In this document: positions 25,276 to 34,143 of the stretch, piece after piece
How positions within the stretch are numbered: the first letter of the stretch is position 1
Layout of the letters: the number at the start of each line of letters is the position of its first letter
DNA from: Micromonospora costi
GTDB lineage: Bacteria > Actinomycetota > Actinomycetes > Mycobacteriales > Micromonosporaceae
DNA length: 64,000 bases
NCBI RefSeq assembly: GCF_003626655.1
Contig: NZ_RBAN01000007.1
Coordinates: 62,001-126,000, forward strand
Direction of reading: 5' to 3'
Notes under the pieces: model-generated
Databases searched by the model: none
The model's input: only the letters and a program-made list of their open reading frames with translations
What the model was told of the DNA's origin: nothing
Made by a program: the position numbers and the translations under genes

Positions 25276-25759
25276 CCGTCCTCCCTCGGTGATCGTGTCG
25301 ATCGATGGACCCGCGCTGCTGGGCATGTGGCTTCCCGCTCTGCCTTCGAAGGAACCGGCCGACCGGTGCCGGCGCGGAGCGCCGACGACTGCCGTACCCG
25401 TCGAGAGCGACCTTACCCGGGTTGCCCGCCTCCCCGACATGTCATCTTCCCGCCGTACCCGCCAAGGTGCCGGGGGTTGGGCGGGTCGTCCGGTTACGCC
25501 CGTTGTCAGCCACGTTGCTGGCACATGTACTAGCCAATCTACGGGTTCACCGCAAGAGGCCGGCGGAGGGGCCCGGGCCGGTGTGGCGGCCGGCGCCCAC
25601 GCGGACGGGGTTCCCCCCGTACGGCCGTCCAGGCTCAGCCGTACGGCTGGTTATCCACAGGCCGAACCGGCAGCTGACCGGTGAATCGCGGAGTTATCCA
25701 CAGGCGCATCCCCAGGCTGGTGATCCACCGTCACGGACGGTACCGTCCGGTAGGGACCG
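25276..25759. promoter_or_regulatory. murJ-pseudokinase intergenic region with two DnaA boxes
   Basis: A 484-base gap with no credible gene. It holds two perfect DnaA boxes, TTATCCACA at 25651-25659 and 25694-25702, in the same orientation and 43 bases apart, plus a weaker TGATCCACC near 25720. The palindrome CGGACGGTACCGTCCG lies near 25734, just after the murJ stop. The pseudokinase promoter should also be here. Confidence 0.7.
25651..25702 (+). promoter_or_regulatory. Pair of perfect DnaA boxes far from oriC
   Basis: Two copies of TTATCCACA at a 43-base spacing (about four helical turns), roughly 22 kb from oriC. They could titrate DnaA or regulate the pseudokinase-sigM genes downstream. 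Confidence 0.75.
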
Positions 25760-27520
25760 TCAGCGGCCCAGCCGACGGCGGACCATGCCGACCACCTCGG
25801 TGATCTCGCCGATCTTCAGCAGCATGGCGAGCCCGAGGTAGGTGCCGCCGATCGCCGCACCGCCGATCACGAGCTGGAAGAGGGCCTGGCCCCAGCTCGG
25901 CGTGTCGTCACCGGGCAGCACGGCCACCACCAGCAGGCCGACCAGCGCGGCGCCGAGCGCGGCGACCAGCACCCGGCCCAGGGTGCGCATGATGTCCCCC
26001 AGGCCGATCCGCCCGACCCGGGGCCGCAGCAGCCACGCGGACCCGATCGCCGCGGCCAGGTAGGACACCGCGTTGCCGACCATCATGCCGGCCGCGGCGA
26101 AGTGGGCAGCGAACGCGGCGAACAGCACGATCTGCACGCCGATCCGCAGGGCCACCACCGGGATGTTGATCAGCGCCGGGGTGCGGGTGTCCGGCAGCGC
26201 GTAGAAGGCGAAGGTGAAGAGCTGGCTGATCGCGAACGGCACGAGGGCGAGCGCCGCGAGCAGGAGCACCAGCGAGGTGTCGGCGGCGTTCTCGTCGCTG
26301 AAGGCGCCGTAGCGGAAGAGCACGACGGCCAGCGGGCCGGCCAGCACCGCGTAGCAGACCGCGATCGGGGCGAGCACCGCGGAGACCGTGCGGGTGCCCC
26401 GGGACAGGTCGGCCGCGAAGTCGGCGTACCGGCCGTCGGCGGCGGCGGCGCTCATCCGGGGCATCAGTGCCGTGATGATCGAGACGGCGATGATGCCGTG
26501 CGCCATCATCAGCAGCAGGAACACGTTGTTGTAGATCAGCGCGCCGGCGTCACCGTCGCCCGCCCGGTTCAACAGGTTGAACAGGACGATGAGACCGACC
26601 TGGCTGACCGCGACGTAGCAGAACATCCAGCCGCCGAGCCGGCCCAGCTCGCGGAGGCCGAGCGCGCGGAAGTCGAACCGCAGCTTCCACCGGAACCCGA
26701 CCTTGCGCAGGGCCGGCAGCAGGCCGGCCGCCTGGATCGCGACGCCGAGCAGGGTGCCGCCGCTGATGAGGATGATCCGGCCGGGGGTCATCTGGTCCGG
26801 GCGGATGATCTCCGCGCCGAAGATGCCGATGTAGAGGCCGGCGGTCGCGATCACCACGATGTTGTTCAGGATCGGCGCCCACATGGGCGCCGCGAAGTGC
26901 CCCCGGGTGTTGAGCACCGCGCTGATCAACGCGCTAAGGCCGGTGAAGAAGATCATCGGCAGCATGAGGTACGACAGGGCGGTGACGAGGCTGCGGTAGT
27001 CGTCGCCGCGGTTGTCGCTCGTGTAGAGACTGGTCAGCAGCGGCGCCACGGCCACCGCGATCAGCGCGGCCGCCGCCAGCGTCACCACCGCGAGGGTGAG
27101 CAGCCGCTGGGCGTACGCCTGGCCGCCGTCGGTGTCGGCCTTGCGCCGGCGTACGAGCACCGGGATCAGCACGCTGGTGAGGATGCCGCCCAGCAGGAAC
27201 TCGTAGACCATCCCGGGCAGGATCTGCGCCGTGGTGTACGCGTCGCCCACCAGCGCGCCGCCCAGCGCGGCGGTCAGCGCGAGCGTCCGCAGGAAGCCGG
27301 TGCCCCGGCTCACGAGGCTGCCGATCGCCATCACCGCGCTGTTGGTGGCGGCGCTCGCCTCGGCCACCTGCTCCTGCGGGGGCGCCGTCGACTCGATCGA
27401 CGGCTGGTTGAGCGGCTCGGCCGAGATGAACGTGGCGCCGTCCGGCGTCGGGCCACCGTCGTACCCCCCGGGGCCGCCGCCCTGTGCGGCGTTCGCGCTG
27501 CGGTAGAGCCCGCCGCTCAT
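25760..27520 (-). CDS. murJ: Lipid II flippase MurJ (MviN)
   Basis: MurJ flips the peptidoglycan precursor lipid II across the membrane. The 586-residue protein has a 65-residue polar N-terminus and then about 14 hydrophobic segments with MurJ hallmarks: SLVSRGTGFLRTLALTAALG near 85-105, LLGGILTSVLIPVLVRR near 128-145 and FFTGLSALISAVLNTRGHFAAPMWAPILNN near 205-235. It ends in GMVRRRLGR without the pseudokinase domain found fused in mycobacteria. ATG 27520 follows GGGGAGG. It diverges from the CCA gene. Confidence 0.95.
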   Translation of the reverse strand: MSGGLYRSANAAQGGGPGGYDGGPTPDGATFISAEPLNQPSIESTAPPQEQVAEASAATNSAVMAIGSLVSRGTGFLRTLALTAALGGALVGDAYTTAQILPGMVYEFLLGGILTSVLIPVLVRRRKADTDGGQAYAQRLLTLAVVTLAAAALIAVAVAPLLTSLYTSDNRGDDYRSLVTALSYLMLPMIFFTGLSALISAVLNTRGHFAAPMWAPILNNIVVIATAGLYIGIFGAEIIRPDQMTPGRIILISGGTLLGVAIQAAGLLPALRKVGFRWKLRFDFRALGLRELGRLGGWMFCYVAVSQVGLIVLFNLLNRAGDGDAGALIYNNVFLLLMMAHGIIAVSIITALMPRMSAAAADGRYADFAADLSRGTRTVSAVLAPIAVCYAVLAGPLAVVLFRYGAFSDENAADTSLVLLLAALALVPFAISQLFTFAFYALPDTRTPALINIPVVALRIGVQIVLFAAFAAHFAAAGMMVGNAVSYLAAAIGSAWLLRPRVGRIGLGDIMRTLGRVLVAALGAALVGLLVVAVLPGDDTPSWGQALFQLVIGGAAIGGTYLGLAMLLKIGEITEVVGMVRRRLGR

Positions 27521-27646
27521 GTTCCAGCCTCCCCGGGTACCTCGCGCCGGGCGCCCGCCCGCACGTCACAGACCTTAGTCAACGCGAGCCCGTTACCCGC
27601 GCCCGGCGGACGAGATCCCGATCCGGCCCGATAGGCTGGCGATCCC

Positions 27647-29107
27647 ATGTCCGAAGCCTCCGCACCGCACGCCGTCGACCGCCGCGACCTCACCGCCGCG
27701 CAGCGCAACGCCGTCGCCGAACTGCTCCGCGTCTCCCCGGTCGCCGACGAGTTGGGCCGGCGCTTCGCGCGGGCCGGCCACGAGCTGCACCTGGTGGGCG
27801 GTTCGGTGCGTGATGCCCTGCTGGGCCGCCTCGGTGAGGACCTGGACTTCTGCACCGACGCGCACCCCGACCAGACCCTCCAGATCATCAAGGGCTGGGC
27901 GGAGGCGGTCTGGGAGACCGGCCGTGAGTTCGGCACCATCGGCGCGCAGCACGGCGGGTTGCGGCTGGAGATCACCACGTTCCGTGCCGAGTCGTACGAC
28001 CAGGTCAGCCGGAACCCCGTGGTGGTGTACGGCACCAACCTCACCGAGGACCTGAAGCGGCGGGACTTCACGATCAACGCGATGGCCGTAAGCCTGCCCG
28101 ACCACCGCTTCACCGACCCGCACGGCGGGCTCGACGACCTCGCGGCCAAGGTGATCCGTACGCCCGCCTCGCCGCAGGAGTCGTTCCGGGACGACCCGCT
28201 GCGGATGCTGCGCGCCGCCCGGTTCGCCGCCCAGCTGCGCTTCACGGTGCACCCCGACGTACGGGCGGCCATGACGGCCATGGCCGCCGACCTGGACCGG
28301 ATCACGGCCGAGCGGATCCGCGACGAGTTCACCAAGCTGCTCTGCGGCGCCGACCCGATCACCGGTCTCCGGCTGCTCGTCGACACGGGGCTGGCCGAGC
28401 GCTTCCTGCCGGAGCTGACCGGGCTGAAGCTGGAGATCGACGAGCACGCCCAGCACAAGGACGTCTACGAGCACACCCTCACCGTGGTCAGCAACGCCGT
28501 CGGGTTCGAGGAGGAGGGCTGCGACTTCATCCTCCGGATGGCCGCGCTCATGCACGACGTGGGCAAGCCGGCCACGAAGTCGGTCGGGTCCGACGGCCGG
28601 GTGAGCTTCCACCACCACGAGGTGGTCGGCGCCCGGCTCACCAAGGCCCGGATGAAGGCGCTGAGGTACCCGAAGGACGTCACCGGGAAGGTCACCGCGC
28701 TGGTGGCGCTGCACCTGCGCTTCTACGGGTACGGGCGGGGCGAGTGGACCGACTCGGCGGTCCGCCGGTACGTGACCGACGCCGGTGACCTGCTTCCCCG
28801 GCTGCACAAGCTGACCCGCTCGGACTGCACGACCCGCAACCGGCGCAAGGCCGCGCAGCTCGCCGCGGACTACGACGCGCTGGAGGAGCGGATCGCCCTG
28901 ATCGCGGCCGAGGAGGACCTGGCCCGGGTCCGCCCCGACCTGGACGGCAACGCGATCATGGAGCTGCTCGGCGTGCCGCCCGGGCCGGTCGTGGGCCGGG
29001 CGTGGAAGTACCTCAAGGACCTGCGGTTGGAGCGCGGCCCGCTGGACCGGGACGCCGCCGAGGCGGAACTGCTCCGCTGGGCCCGCGACGAGGGCATCGT
29101 CGACTGA
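27647..29107 (+). CDS. CCA tRNA nucleotidyltransferase
   Basis: The 486-residue enzyme adds or repairs the 3' CCA end of tRNAs. It has the nucleotidyltransferase motif LVGGSVRDALLGRLGEDLDF at about 48-67, KRRDFTINAMAV at about 137-148, the RFAAQLRF region and an HD domain (MHDVGKPAT near 302, FHHHEVVG near 323). The HD domain places it in the actinobacterial type. TAGGCT at 27632-27637 lies 9 bases before the ATG, so the mRNA may have almost no leader. It sits next to murJ as in mycobacteria. Confidence 0.93.
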   Translation: MSEASAPHAVDRRDLTAAQRNAVAELLRVSPVADELGRRFARAGHELHLVGGSVRDALLGRLGEDLDFCTDAHPDQTLQIIKGWAEAVWETGREFGTIGAQHGGLRLEITTFRAESYDQVSRNPVVVYGTNLTEDLKRRDFTINAMAVSLPDHRFTDPHGGLDDLAAKVIRTPASPQESFRDDPLRMLRAARFAAQLRFTVHPDVRAAMTAMAADLDRITAERIRDEFTKLLCGADPITGLRLLVDTGLAERFLPELTGLKLEIDEHAQHKDVYEHTLTVVSNAVGFEEEGCDFILRMAALMHDVGKPATKSVGSDGRVSFHHHEVVGARLTKARMKALRYPKDVTGKVTALVALHLRFYGYGRGEWTDSAVRRYVTDAGDLLPRLHKLTRSDCTTRNRRKAAQLAADYDALEERIALIAAEEDLARVRPDLDGNAIMELLGVPPGPVVGRAWKYLKDLRLERGPLDRDAAEAELLRWARDEGIVD

Positions 29108-29180
29108 CGGCCGGGGCGGTCCCGGCCGCCGACGGCCGGGATCCGGCGCCGTGGGTCAGTCCGGCGCCGTGGGTCACTTG

Positions 29181-30329
29181 TCACTCCGGCGCGATGACCA
29201 GCGTCAGGTTGTCCAGCGCCGGAGGCAGCGGTTGCCGGGCCAGCTCGCGGCCGTCCACGTCCACCAGCACGAGGGCGTTCGCCGGCACGTCCCGGTACAG
29301 CAGCCGGTCCCCGGTCACCCAGGCGGCGTCCTCACCGGGCGCCGTGGCGACGATCCGCCCGGTGGCGGCCTCGGCGATCCGCGGACCGTCCGGTCCCTTG
29401 ATCACCACGAGCCGGCCGTCCGGCGACCACGACCACGGCCCGGCCGGGTCCCCGGGGACGGGCACGAACCGGGTGGCGCGGCCGTCGTCGGGTGAGAAGA
29501 GCTGCACGCCGCGGCGTACGTGCGGCGCGGACTCCGACCGGGGCGCGTCCGGGTCGGTCTGCTGGAGCACCACGTTCCGGCCGTCCCGGGACCAGGTGAA
29601 GGAGCACCGGTCGGTGCAGAGGTACCGCTTGGTGTCCACCGGGTAGGTGCGGTAGCCACCGCCCACGGTGAGGACGCCGAGCGCGAGGCCGCCGGTCGCC
29701 TTGTCCATGAGGGTCAGCGCGAGCCGCCGGCCGTCCGGCGACCACTGCGGGGTCATGATGTGCGGACCCGTGGGCACCCAGTGCACCGCCTTGGTGCGCA
29801 GGTCGAGGAGGCCGATCTCGCCGGTCCGCTCGTAGTCGACGACCGCCGCGACGTCGCCCCGCGGTGGCGCGAGGAGCACCTCGTACCGGTCGACGGCGAC
29901 ATAGCGGCCGGCGTCGCGGTCCAGCGCCCAGCCGGTGGTGGCGGGGGCACCGGTCGAGCCGGCGCCGGTCAGGACCCAGCCGCCGGGGAGGGTGAGGGGC
30001 CGACGTATCCAGTCCTTGCCGGGTGTGGGGCCGGTGGAGGGGACCGGGGTGGCCTCCGGGGTTCCCGGGGTCGTGGCGGTCGCCGACGCCTCGGGGGCGG
30101 GCTGCCAGGCGGCGCCGTCCCCGGCGGGAGGGTCGGGCCGAAGCCAGAGGTACGGCACCGCCAGGACGAGGACGGCGGCGAACGCGCCGGCCGAGGCGGC
30201 GGCCCGGCGCCGGCGGCGCAGGCGGCGGCCCCGGCGGGACGCCTCGCCGGCGAGGTCGAGGGGCAGTCGCGCCTCGCCCGCGAGATCGCGGACCGCCGTC
30301 CGCACGGCGTCTTCCAGGTCTCTGCTCAC
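29181..30329 (-). CDS. Membrane protein with beta-propeller-like outer domain, probable ECF partner
   Basis: The 382-residue protein starts SRDLEDAVRTAVRDLAGEA, has an arginine-rich stretch and one membrane segment (about 40-60, SAGAFAAVLVLAVPYLWL), then a P/T linker and an outer domain with WSPDGRRLALTL, TWSRDGRNVVLQQ and WSPDGRLVVIKG repeats, the pattern of WD40/TolB-like propellers. GTG 30329 overlaps the sigma factor stop by GTGA and follows GGAGGTG. This layout is common for SigE-family sigma factors of actinomycetes, where it may sense or restrain the sigma factor; no classic anti-sigma domain is seen. Confidence 0.72.
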   Translation of the reverse strand: MSRDLEDAVRTAVRDLAGEARLPLDLAGEASRRGRRLRRRRRAAASAGAFAAVLVLAVPYLWLRPDPPAGDGAAWQPAPEASATATTPGTPEATPVPSTGPTPGKDWIRRPLTLPGGWVLTGAGSTGAPATTGWALDRDAGRYVAVDRYEVLLAPPRGDVAAVVDYERTGEIGLLDLRTKAVHWVPTGPHIMTPQWSPDGRRLALTLMDKATGGLALGVLTVGGGYRTYPVDTKRYLCTDRCSFTWSRDGRNVVLQQTDPDAPRSESAPHVRRGVQLFSPDDGRATRFVPVPGDPAGPWSWSPDGRLVVIKGPDGPRIAEAATGRIVATAPGEDAAWVTGDRLLYRDVPANALVLVDVDGRELARQPLPPALDNLTLVIAPE

Positions 30330-30841
30330 CGGTTCACCTCCGCGACGACGCCGTCGAGGGCGGGCACGAGCCGCCGTAGTTTGGCCAGGGCCTTGGAGGC
30401 CTGGCTGGCCACCGTGCCGACCCGGCAGCCGAGCACGTTGGCGGTCTCCTCGACGCTCAGGTCCTCGAGGTAGCGCAGGGTCAGCACCGCCCGCTGCCGC
30501 GGCGGGAGGGCCAGCAGCGCCTCGCGCAGCAGCAGCCGCAGGTCGGCGTCGTCGCCGCTGTCCCGGTCCACCGCGCGTTCGGGCAGCACCGCGACCGGCA
30601 CCTCCGGGCGGCGGGCGCGGCGTCGCCAGCCGGAGATCTGGTCGTGGTAGAGGATCCGCCGTACGTACGGCTCGGCGTCGCCGCGGATGCGCGGCCACCG
30701 GGCGTACGCCTTCGCCAGCGCGTTCTGCAGCAGGTCCTCGGCGGCGTGCTGGTTGCCGGCGAGGGCGTACGCGACGCGCAGCAGGACGTCTCCACGCTCG
30801 TTCACGAAAGCGGTGAACTCGCCGTCGGTTCTCTGAGCCAC
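30326..30841 (-). CDS. SigE-family ECF RNA polymerase sigma factor
   Basis: The 171-residue protein has region 2 (FTAFVNERGDVLLRVAYALAGNQHAAEDLLQNALAKAY, about 9-46; PYVRRILYHDQISGWRRR, about 57-74) and region 4 (LPPRQRAVLTLRYLEDLSVEETANVLGCRVGTVASQASKAL, about 115-155). Length and motifs fit the SigE family abundant in Micromonospora and Streptomyces. GTG 30841 follows GGAGGT; an earlier in-frame start would lack it. It is translationally coupled to the membrane protein after it and diverges from a gene with twin operators. Confidence 0.9.
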   Translation of the reverse strand: MAQRTDGEFTAFVNERGDVLLRVAYALAGNQHAAEDLLQNALAKAYARWPRIRGDAEPYVRRILYHDQISGWRRRARRPEVPVAVLPERAVDRDSGDDADLRLLLREALLALPPRQRAVLTLRYLEDLSVEETANVLGCRVGTVASQASKALAKLRRLVPALDGVVAEVNR

Positions 30842-30897
30842 CGTCCACCTCCGTTGCACAGACGCCGGCCGCGCCCGGGATGTTGCCCCGATCCTCA

Positions 30898-30950
30898 ATC
30901 TTGCTGTTGACAAGATGCGCCGGTGGCGTCAATCTTGACAGCGACAAGAC
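30898..30950. promoter_or_regulatory. Twin operator-like inverted repeats
   Basis: ATCTTG-N7-CAAGAT at 30898-30916 and ATCTTG-N7-CAAGAC at 30932-30950 have centres 34 bases apart. They lie just before the ATG at 30962 and share CAATCTTG and ACAAGA halves. They look like two binding sites for one dimeric repressor of MarR or TetR type; no such regulator gene is adjacent. Confidence 0.65.
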
Positions 30951-30961
30951 GGAGGTGTCCC

Positions 30962-31366
30962 ATGTCCTCGGCAACCCTGACCACCGCCGGCATCCTGCTC
31001 ATCACCGTGGTCGCCGTGGCGTACGGCGGCCTGACCCTGCTCATGCACCTCGCCCGGCGCAAGGCCGGCTACCTCGACAACCCGGTACGCCGCGGGCTGT
31101 GGACCGCCGGCCACGCGCACGCCGGCGTCCTCGTGCTGTTCGCGCTCGTCGTCCTGCCGTACGTCGACCACGCCGACGCGTCGGACGGTGTCCGCACCCT
31201 CATCCGGTCCCTGTTCGTGGCGGCGCCGGTCCTGATGCCGCTGGGGTTCTTCCTCTCCGTGGTGCGACCGCGGGACACCCGGCCCAACAAGCTCATCTGG
31301 CTCACCGTGGCCGGCGGCGCCTGCCTGGTCGTCGGGGCGCTGCTGCTCGGCGTCAGCCTGCTCTGA
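30962..31366 (+). CDS. Small four-helix membrane protein of unknown function
   Basis: I do not recognise this 134-residue protein. It has four hydrophobic segments: about 8-28, 50-68 (after AGHAHAGVLVLFALVVLPYV), 80-97 and 110-130. A GHAHAG motif lies in the second helix, and RPRDTRPNKL forms a loop. Its ATG follows GGAGGTG directly after the twin operators at 30898-30950, so it is likely the regulated gene. No neighbour suggests a pathway. Confidence 0.75.
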   Translation: MSSATLTTAGILLITVVAVAYGGLTLLMHLARRKAGYLDNPVRRGLWTAGHAHAGVLVLFALVVLPYVDHADASDGVRTLIRSLFVAAPVLMPLGFFLSVVRPRDTRPNKLIWLTVAGGACLVVGALLLGVSLL

Positions 31367-31444
31367 CCCGTGACGCGCCCGGCGGCGTCCGCACCGCCCC
31401 GGCGGGGTGGACGAGGATGTCGCCCGGGTGCGGACAATGGGTGG

Positions 31445-31924
31445 ATGCGCTGGACCGTGCTCGACTCGCCGATCGGCGAGTTCTCCGTGGCCACCGACGG
31501 CACGAGCGTCTGCGGAACGCACTTCGGCCGCGTCGCGACGGCCCTCGACGAGCCGGCCGACGCGCCGGCTCGGGAGGCCGTCGCGCAGCTGCGGGCCTAC
31601 TTCGCCGGTGACCTCACCGACTTCACCGTGCCGGTGACGATTCCGCGGGGCTCCGACTTCGAGCGGGCGGTGTGGCGCGAGATGACCGGCATCCCGTACG
31701 GGGAGACGCTCACCTACGGCGACGTGGCGCGCCGCCTGGGGGATCCGGGCGCCGCCCGGGCGGTCGGGGTGGCCTGCAACCGCAACCCGGTCCCGGTCAT
31801 CGTGCCGTGCCACCGCATCGTGGGTGCGGGCGGCAAGCTGGTCGGCTTCGGCGGCGGGCTCGACCGGAAGGTGCACCTGTTGGAGCTGGAGGCCCGTGTC
31901 GCCCTGCAGAGCGCCTGGTCCTGA
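31445..31924 (+). CDS. ogt: Methylated-DNA--[protein]-cysteine S-methyltransferase
   Basis: The 159-residue enzyme repairs O6-alkylguanine by suicidal transfer to its own cysteine. The active site VPVIVPCHRIVGAGG is at about 117-131 (PCHR), and the recognition helix TLTYGDVARRLGDPGAARAVGVACNRNP at about 88-116 fits the family. The open frame extends upstream, but ATG 31445 gives the usual N-terminus MRWTVLDSPIGEF. A GACAAT-like -10 lies 7 bases before it, so translation may be leaderless. Confidence 0.93.
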   Translation: MRWTVLDSPIGEFSVATDGTSVCGTHFGRVATALDEPADAPAREAVAQLRAYFAGDLTDFTVPVTIPRGSDFERAVWREMTGIPYGETLTYGDVARRLGDPGAARAVGVACNRNPVPVIVPCHRIVGAGGKLVGFGGGLDRKVHLLELEARVALQSAWS

Positions 31925-32043
31925 CCGGCGCGCCGCTTCCCGAGAGCGAAACGGGCGTTACCGTCCGATCGGTCGATGTGGACCGGGGTCATCCAAGCCA
32001 TGATCTACGGCGTCAATGTATTCCGATTCCTCACGGGGGACAG

Positions 32044-32961
32044 ATGAGCGAGATCGAGGACAAGACGGTCGACCGCCGCCGGTTGCTGCGCCGGGCCGGC
32101 ACCGTGGCGGCCGGCGTCGCCGGCACCACCGTGGTCGGCGCCGCGGCGGCCGCCCCGGCCCAGGCCGACCCGGGTCAGCCGGTGATCCAGGGAGCGAACA
32201 ACCTCGCCCTCGGGACCACCACGGCACTGACCAGCACCGCGGCCGGGCCCACGCTGCGACTCGCGAACACGAACATCACCGACCAGAACGGCTTCGACAT
32301 CTCCGGCCCCGCGCTGCACCTGGTGCCCAGCGGCGACTTCCTGAGCGACCAGGCGCCGGTCGGCTCTATCGGCGTGGACAAGGACGGCAACTTCCAGGTC
32401 ATCTCCGCGCCTGGCTGGGTCGACTACGTGCACACCACGGGCAACTCCAACCGGATCGTGCCGATCGCGCCGCAGCGGCTGGTCGACACCCGTACGGCCG
32501 CGGGGCGCGCCCGGATCGTGAACGCGTCGTCGACGACCCTGGACAGCTCCGGTCGCCTCCGGGACCGCCAGGTCATCCACCTCGACCTGACCGACTTCGT
32601 GTTCGTCGGTGACGCCCTCTTCGGCAACCTCACCGTGACCACCGCCGTCGCCTCGGGCTTCGTGCAGGTCTACCCGCACGGCATCACGCGCCCGGCGGAC
32701 TTCTCGACGATCAACTACTCGGCGAACCAGATTCTCTCGAACTCGTTCATGTCGGGCATCGGGTACAACTACGACTACATCTCGGTGTACGCCCACCGGA
32801 CGACCCACATCATCATCGACATCGTGGCGTTCGTGCTGAGCGTCGGCCAGGTCAACCCGGCCATCCTGCCCTTCTCGGCCTCCGCCTCCGCGCGTAGCGC
32901 CGAGTCGGCCGGCCAGAGCCGGGCCGAGCGGGCCAAGCAGGGCACGCCGAGCTGGAAGTGA
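32044..32961 (+). CDS. Tat-exported secreted protein of unknown function
   Basis: The 305-residue protein starts with a twin-arginine signal (DRRRLLRRAGTVAAGVAGTT, about 9-28) and an AAAAAPAQA cleavage region near 42. The mature part has strands rich in T/N/V/D, a KDGNFQVISAPGWVDYVHTTG segment and QRLVDTRTAAGR, a motif I associate with secreted actinobacterial beta-rich proteins. It ends with a serine/alanine/arginine tail. No catalytic motif is evident. ATG 32044 follows GGGGGA. A perfect palindromic terminator follows. Confidence 0.78.
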   Translation: MSEIEDKTVDRRRLLRRAGTVAAGVAGTTVVGAAAAAPAQADPGQPVIQGANNLALGTTTALTSTAAGPTLRLANTNITDQNGFDISGPALHLVPSGDFLSDQAPVGSIGVDKDGNFQVISAPGWVDYVHTTGNSNRIVPIAPQRLVDTRTAAGRARIVNASSTTLDSSGRLRDRQVIHLDLTDFVFVGDALFGNLTVTTAVASGFVQVYPHGITRPADFSTINYSANQILSNSFMSGIGYNYDYISVYAHRTTHIIIDIVAFVLSVGQVNPAILPFSASASARSAESAGQSRAERAKQGTPSWK

Positions 32962-32988
32962 CCCCGGCGACGAGGGTCTGAACGCGGC

Positions 32989-33018
32989 GAGGGCCGGGTC
33001 CGTACGGACCCGGCCCTC
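32989..33018. terminator. Perfect 30-base palindrome, bidirectional terminator
   Basis: A fully self-complementary 30-base sequence lies between the convergent secreted-protein gene (stop 32961) and ino1 (stop 33041). It should terminate from both sides, though it lacks a T run. Confidence 0.75.
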
Positions 33019-33040
33019 GGCCGTTGCGGGGGTCAGCGCG

Positions 33041-34120
33041 TCAGCGCTCGACCTCGCCGGCGATGAACGCCTCCACGGCGGCGTGCGCGTCGTGGTCGGC
33101 GTACTGCACCGGCGGGGACTTCATGAAGTACGACGAGGCCGACAGGATCGGGCCACCGATCTTCCGGTCCAGCGCGATCTTCGCGGCCCGGACGGCGTCG
33201 ATGATGACGCCGGCCGAGTTCGGGGAGTCCCACACCTCGAGCTTCAGCTCGGCGTTGAGCGGGGCGTCGCCGAACGAGCGGCCCTCCAGGCGGATGTACG
33301 CCCACTTGCGGTCGTCCAGCCACGGCACGTGGTCCGACGGGCCGATGTGCACGTCGCTCTTCTGCATCTCGTGCGGGATCTGGGACGTCACCGACTGGGT
33401 CTTCGAGATCTTCTTCGAGACCAGGCGGTTGCGCTCCAGCATGTTCATGAAGTCCATGTTGCCGCCGAAGTTGAGCTGGTACGTGCGCAGCAGCTCGACG
33501 CCGCGGTCCTCGAAGAGCTTCGCGAGGGCGCGGTGCACGATGGTGGCGCCCACCTGGCTCTTGATGTCGTCGCCGACGATCGGCAGGCCGGCGTCGGTGA
33601 ACTTCTGCGCCCACACCGGGTCGGAGGCGATGAACACCGGCAGGGCGTTCACGAACGCGCAGCCGGCGTCGATCGCGGCCTGCGCGTAGAACTTGTCGGC
33701 CTCCTCGGAGCCCACCGGCAGGTAGGAGACGACCACGTCGACCTGCGCGTCGCGCAGCGCCTGGGCGACGTCTACCGGCTCGACGTCCGACTCCTCGATG
33801 ATCTCCCGGTAGTACAGGCCCAGGCCGTCGAAGGTCGGGCCCCGCTGCACGGTCACGCCGGTGGGCGGTACGTCGCAGAGCTTGATGGTGTTGTTCTCGC
33901 TGGCGACGATGGCCTCGGCGAGGTCCATGCCCACCTTCTTGGCGTCCACGTCGAACGCCGCGACGAACTGCACGTCGGAGACGTGGTAGTCGCCGAAGGT
34001 GACGTGCATGAGACCCGGGACGCGATCGTTGGGGTCGGCGTTCCGGTAGTACTCGACGCCCTGCACGAGGGACGAGGCGCAGTTACCCACACCGACGATG
34101 GCGACGCGGACGGAGCCCAT
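33041..34120 (-). CDS. ino1: Inositol-3-phosphate synthase
   Basis: The 359-residue enzyme converts glucose 6-phosphate to inositol 3-phosphate for phosphatidylinositol and mycothiol. It has the NAD-binding start SVRVAIVGVGNCASSLVQG, NALPVFIASDPVW at about 169-181, GDDIKSQVGATIVHRALA at about 193-210 and LNFGGNMDFMNM at about 224-235. The length fits the actinobacterial class. ATG 34120 follows AAGGAGG at an 8-base spacing; the longer frame beginning inside padR is not needed. It lies 23 bases after padR, the same pair as in mycobacteria. Confidence 0.95.
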   Translation of the reverse strand: MGSVRVAIVGVGNCASSLVQGVEYYRNADPNDRVPGLMHVTFGDYHVSDVQFVAAFDVDAKKVGMDLAEAIVASENNTIKLCDVPPTGVTVQRGPTFDGLGLYYREIIEESDVEPVDVAQALRDAQVDVVVSYLPVGSEEADKFYAQAAIDAGCAFVNALPVFIASDPVWAQKFTDAGLPIVGDDIKSQVGATIVHRALAKLFEDRGVELLRTYQLNFGGNMDFMNMLERNRLVSKKISKTQSVTSQIPHEMQKSDVHIGPSDHVPWLDDRKWAYIRLEGRSFGDAPLNAELKLEVWDSPNSAGVIIDAVRAAKIALDRKIGGPILSASSYFMKSPPVQYADHDAHAAVEAFIAGEVER

Positions 34121-34143
34121 AGCGTCTGCCTCCTTCTTCTTCA

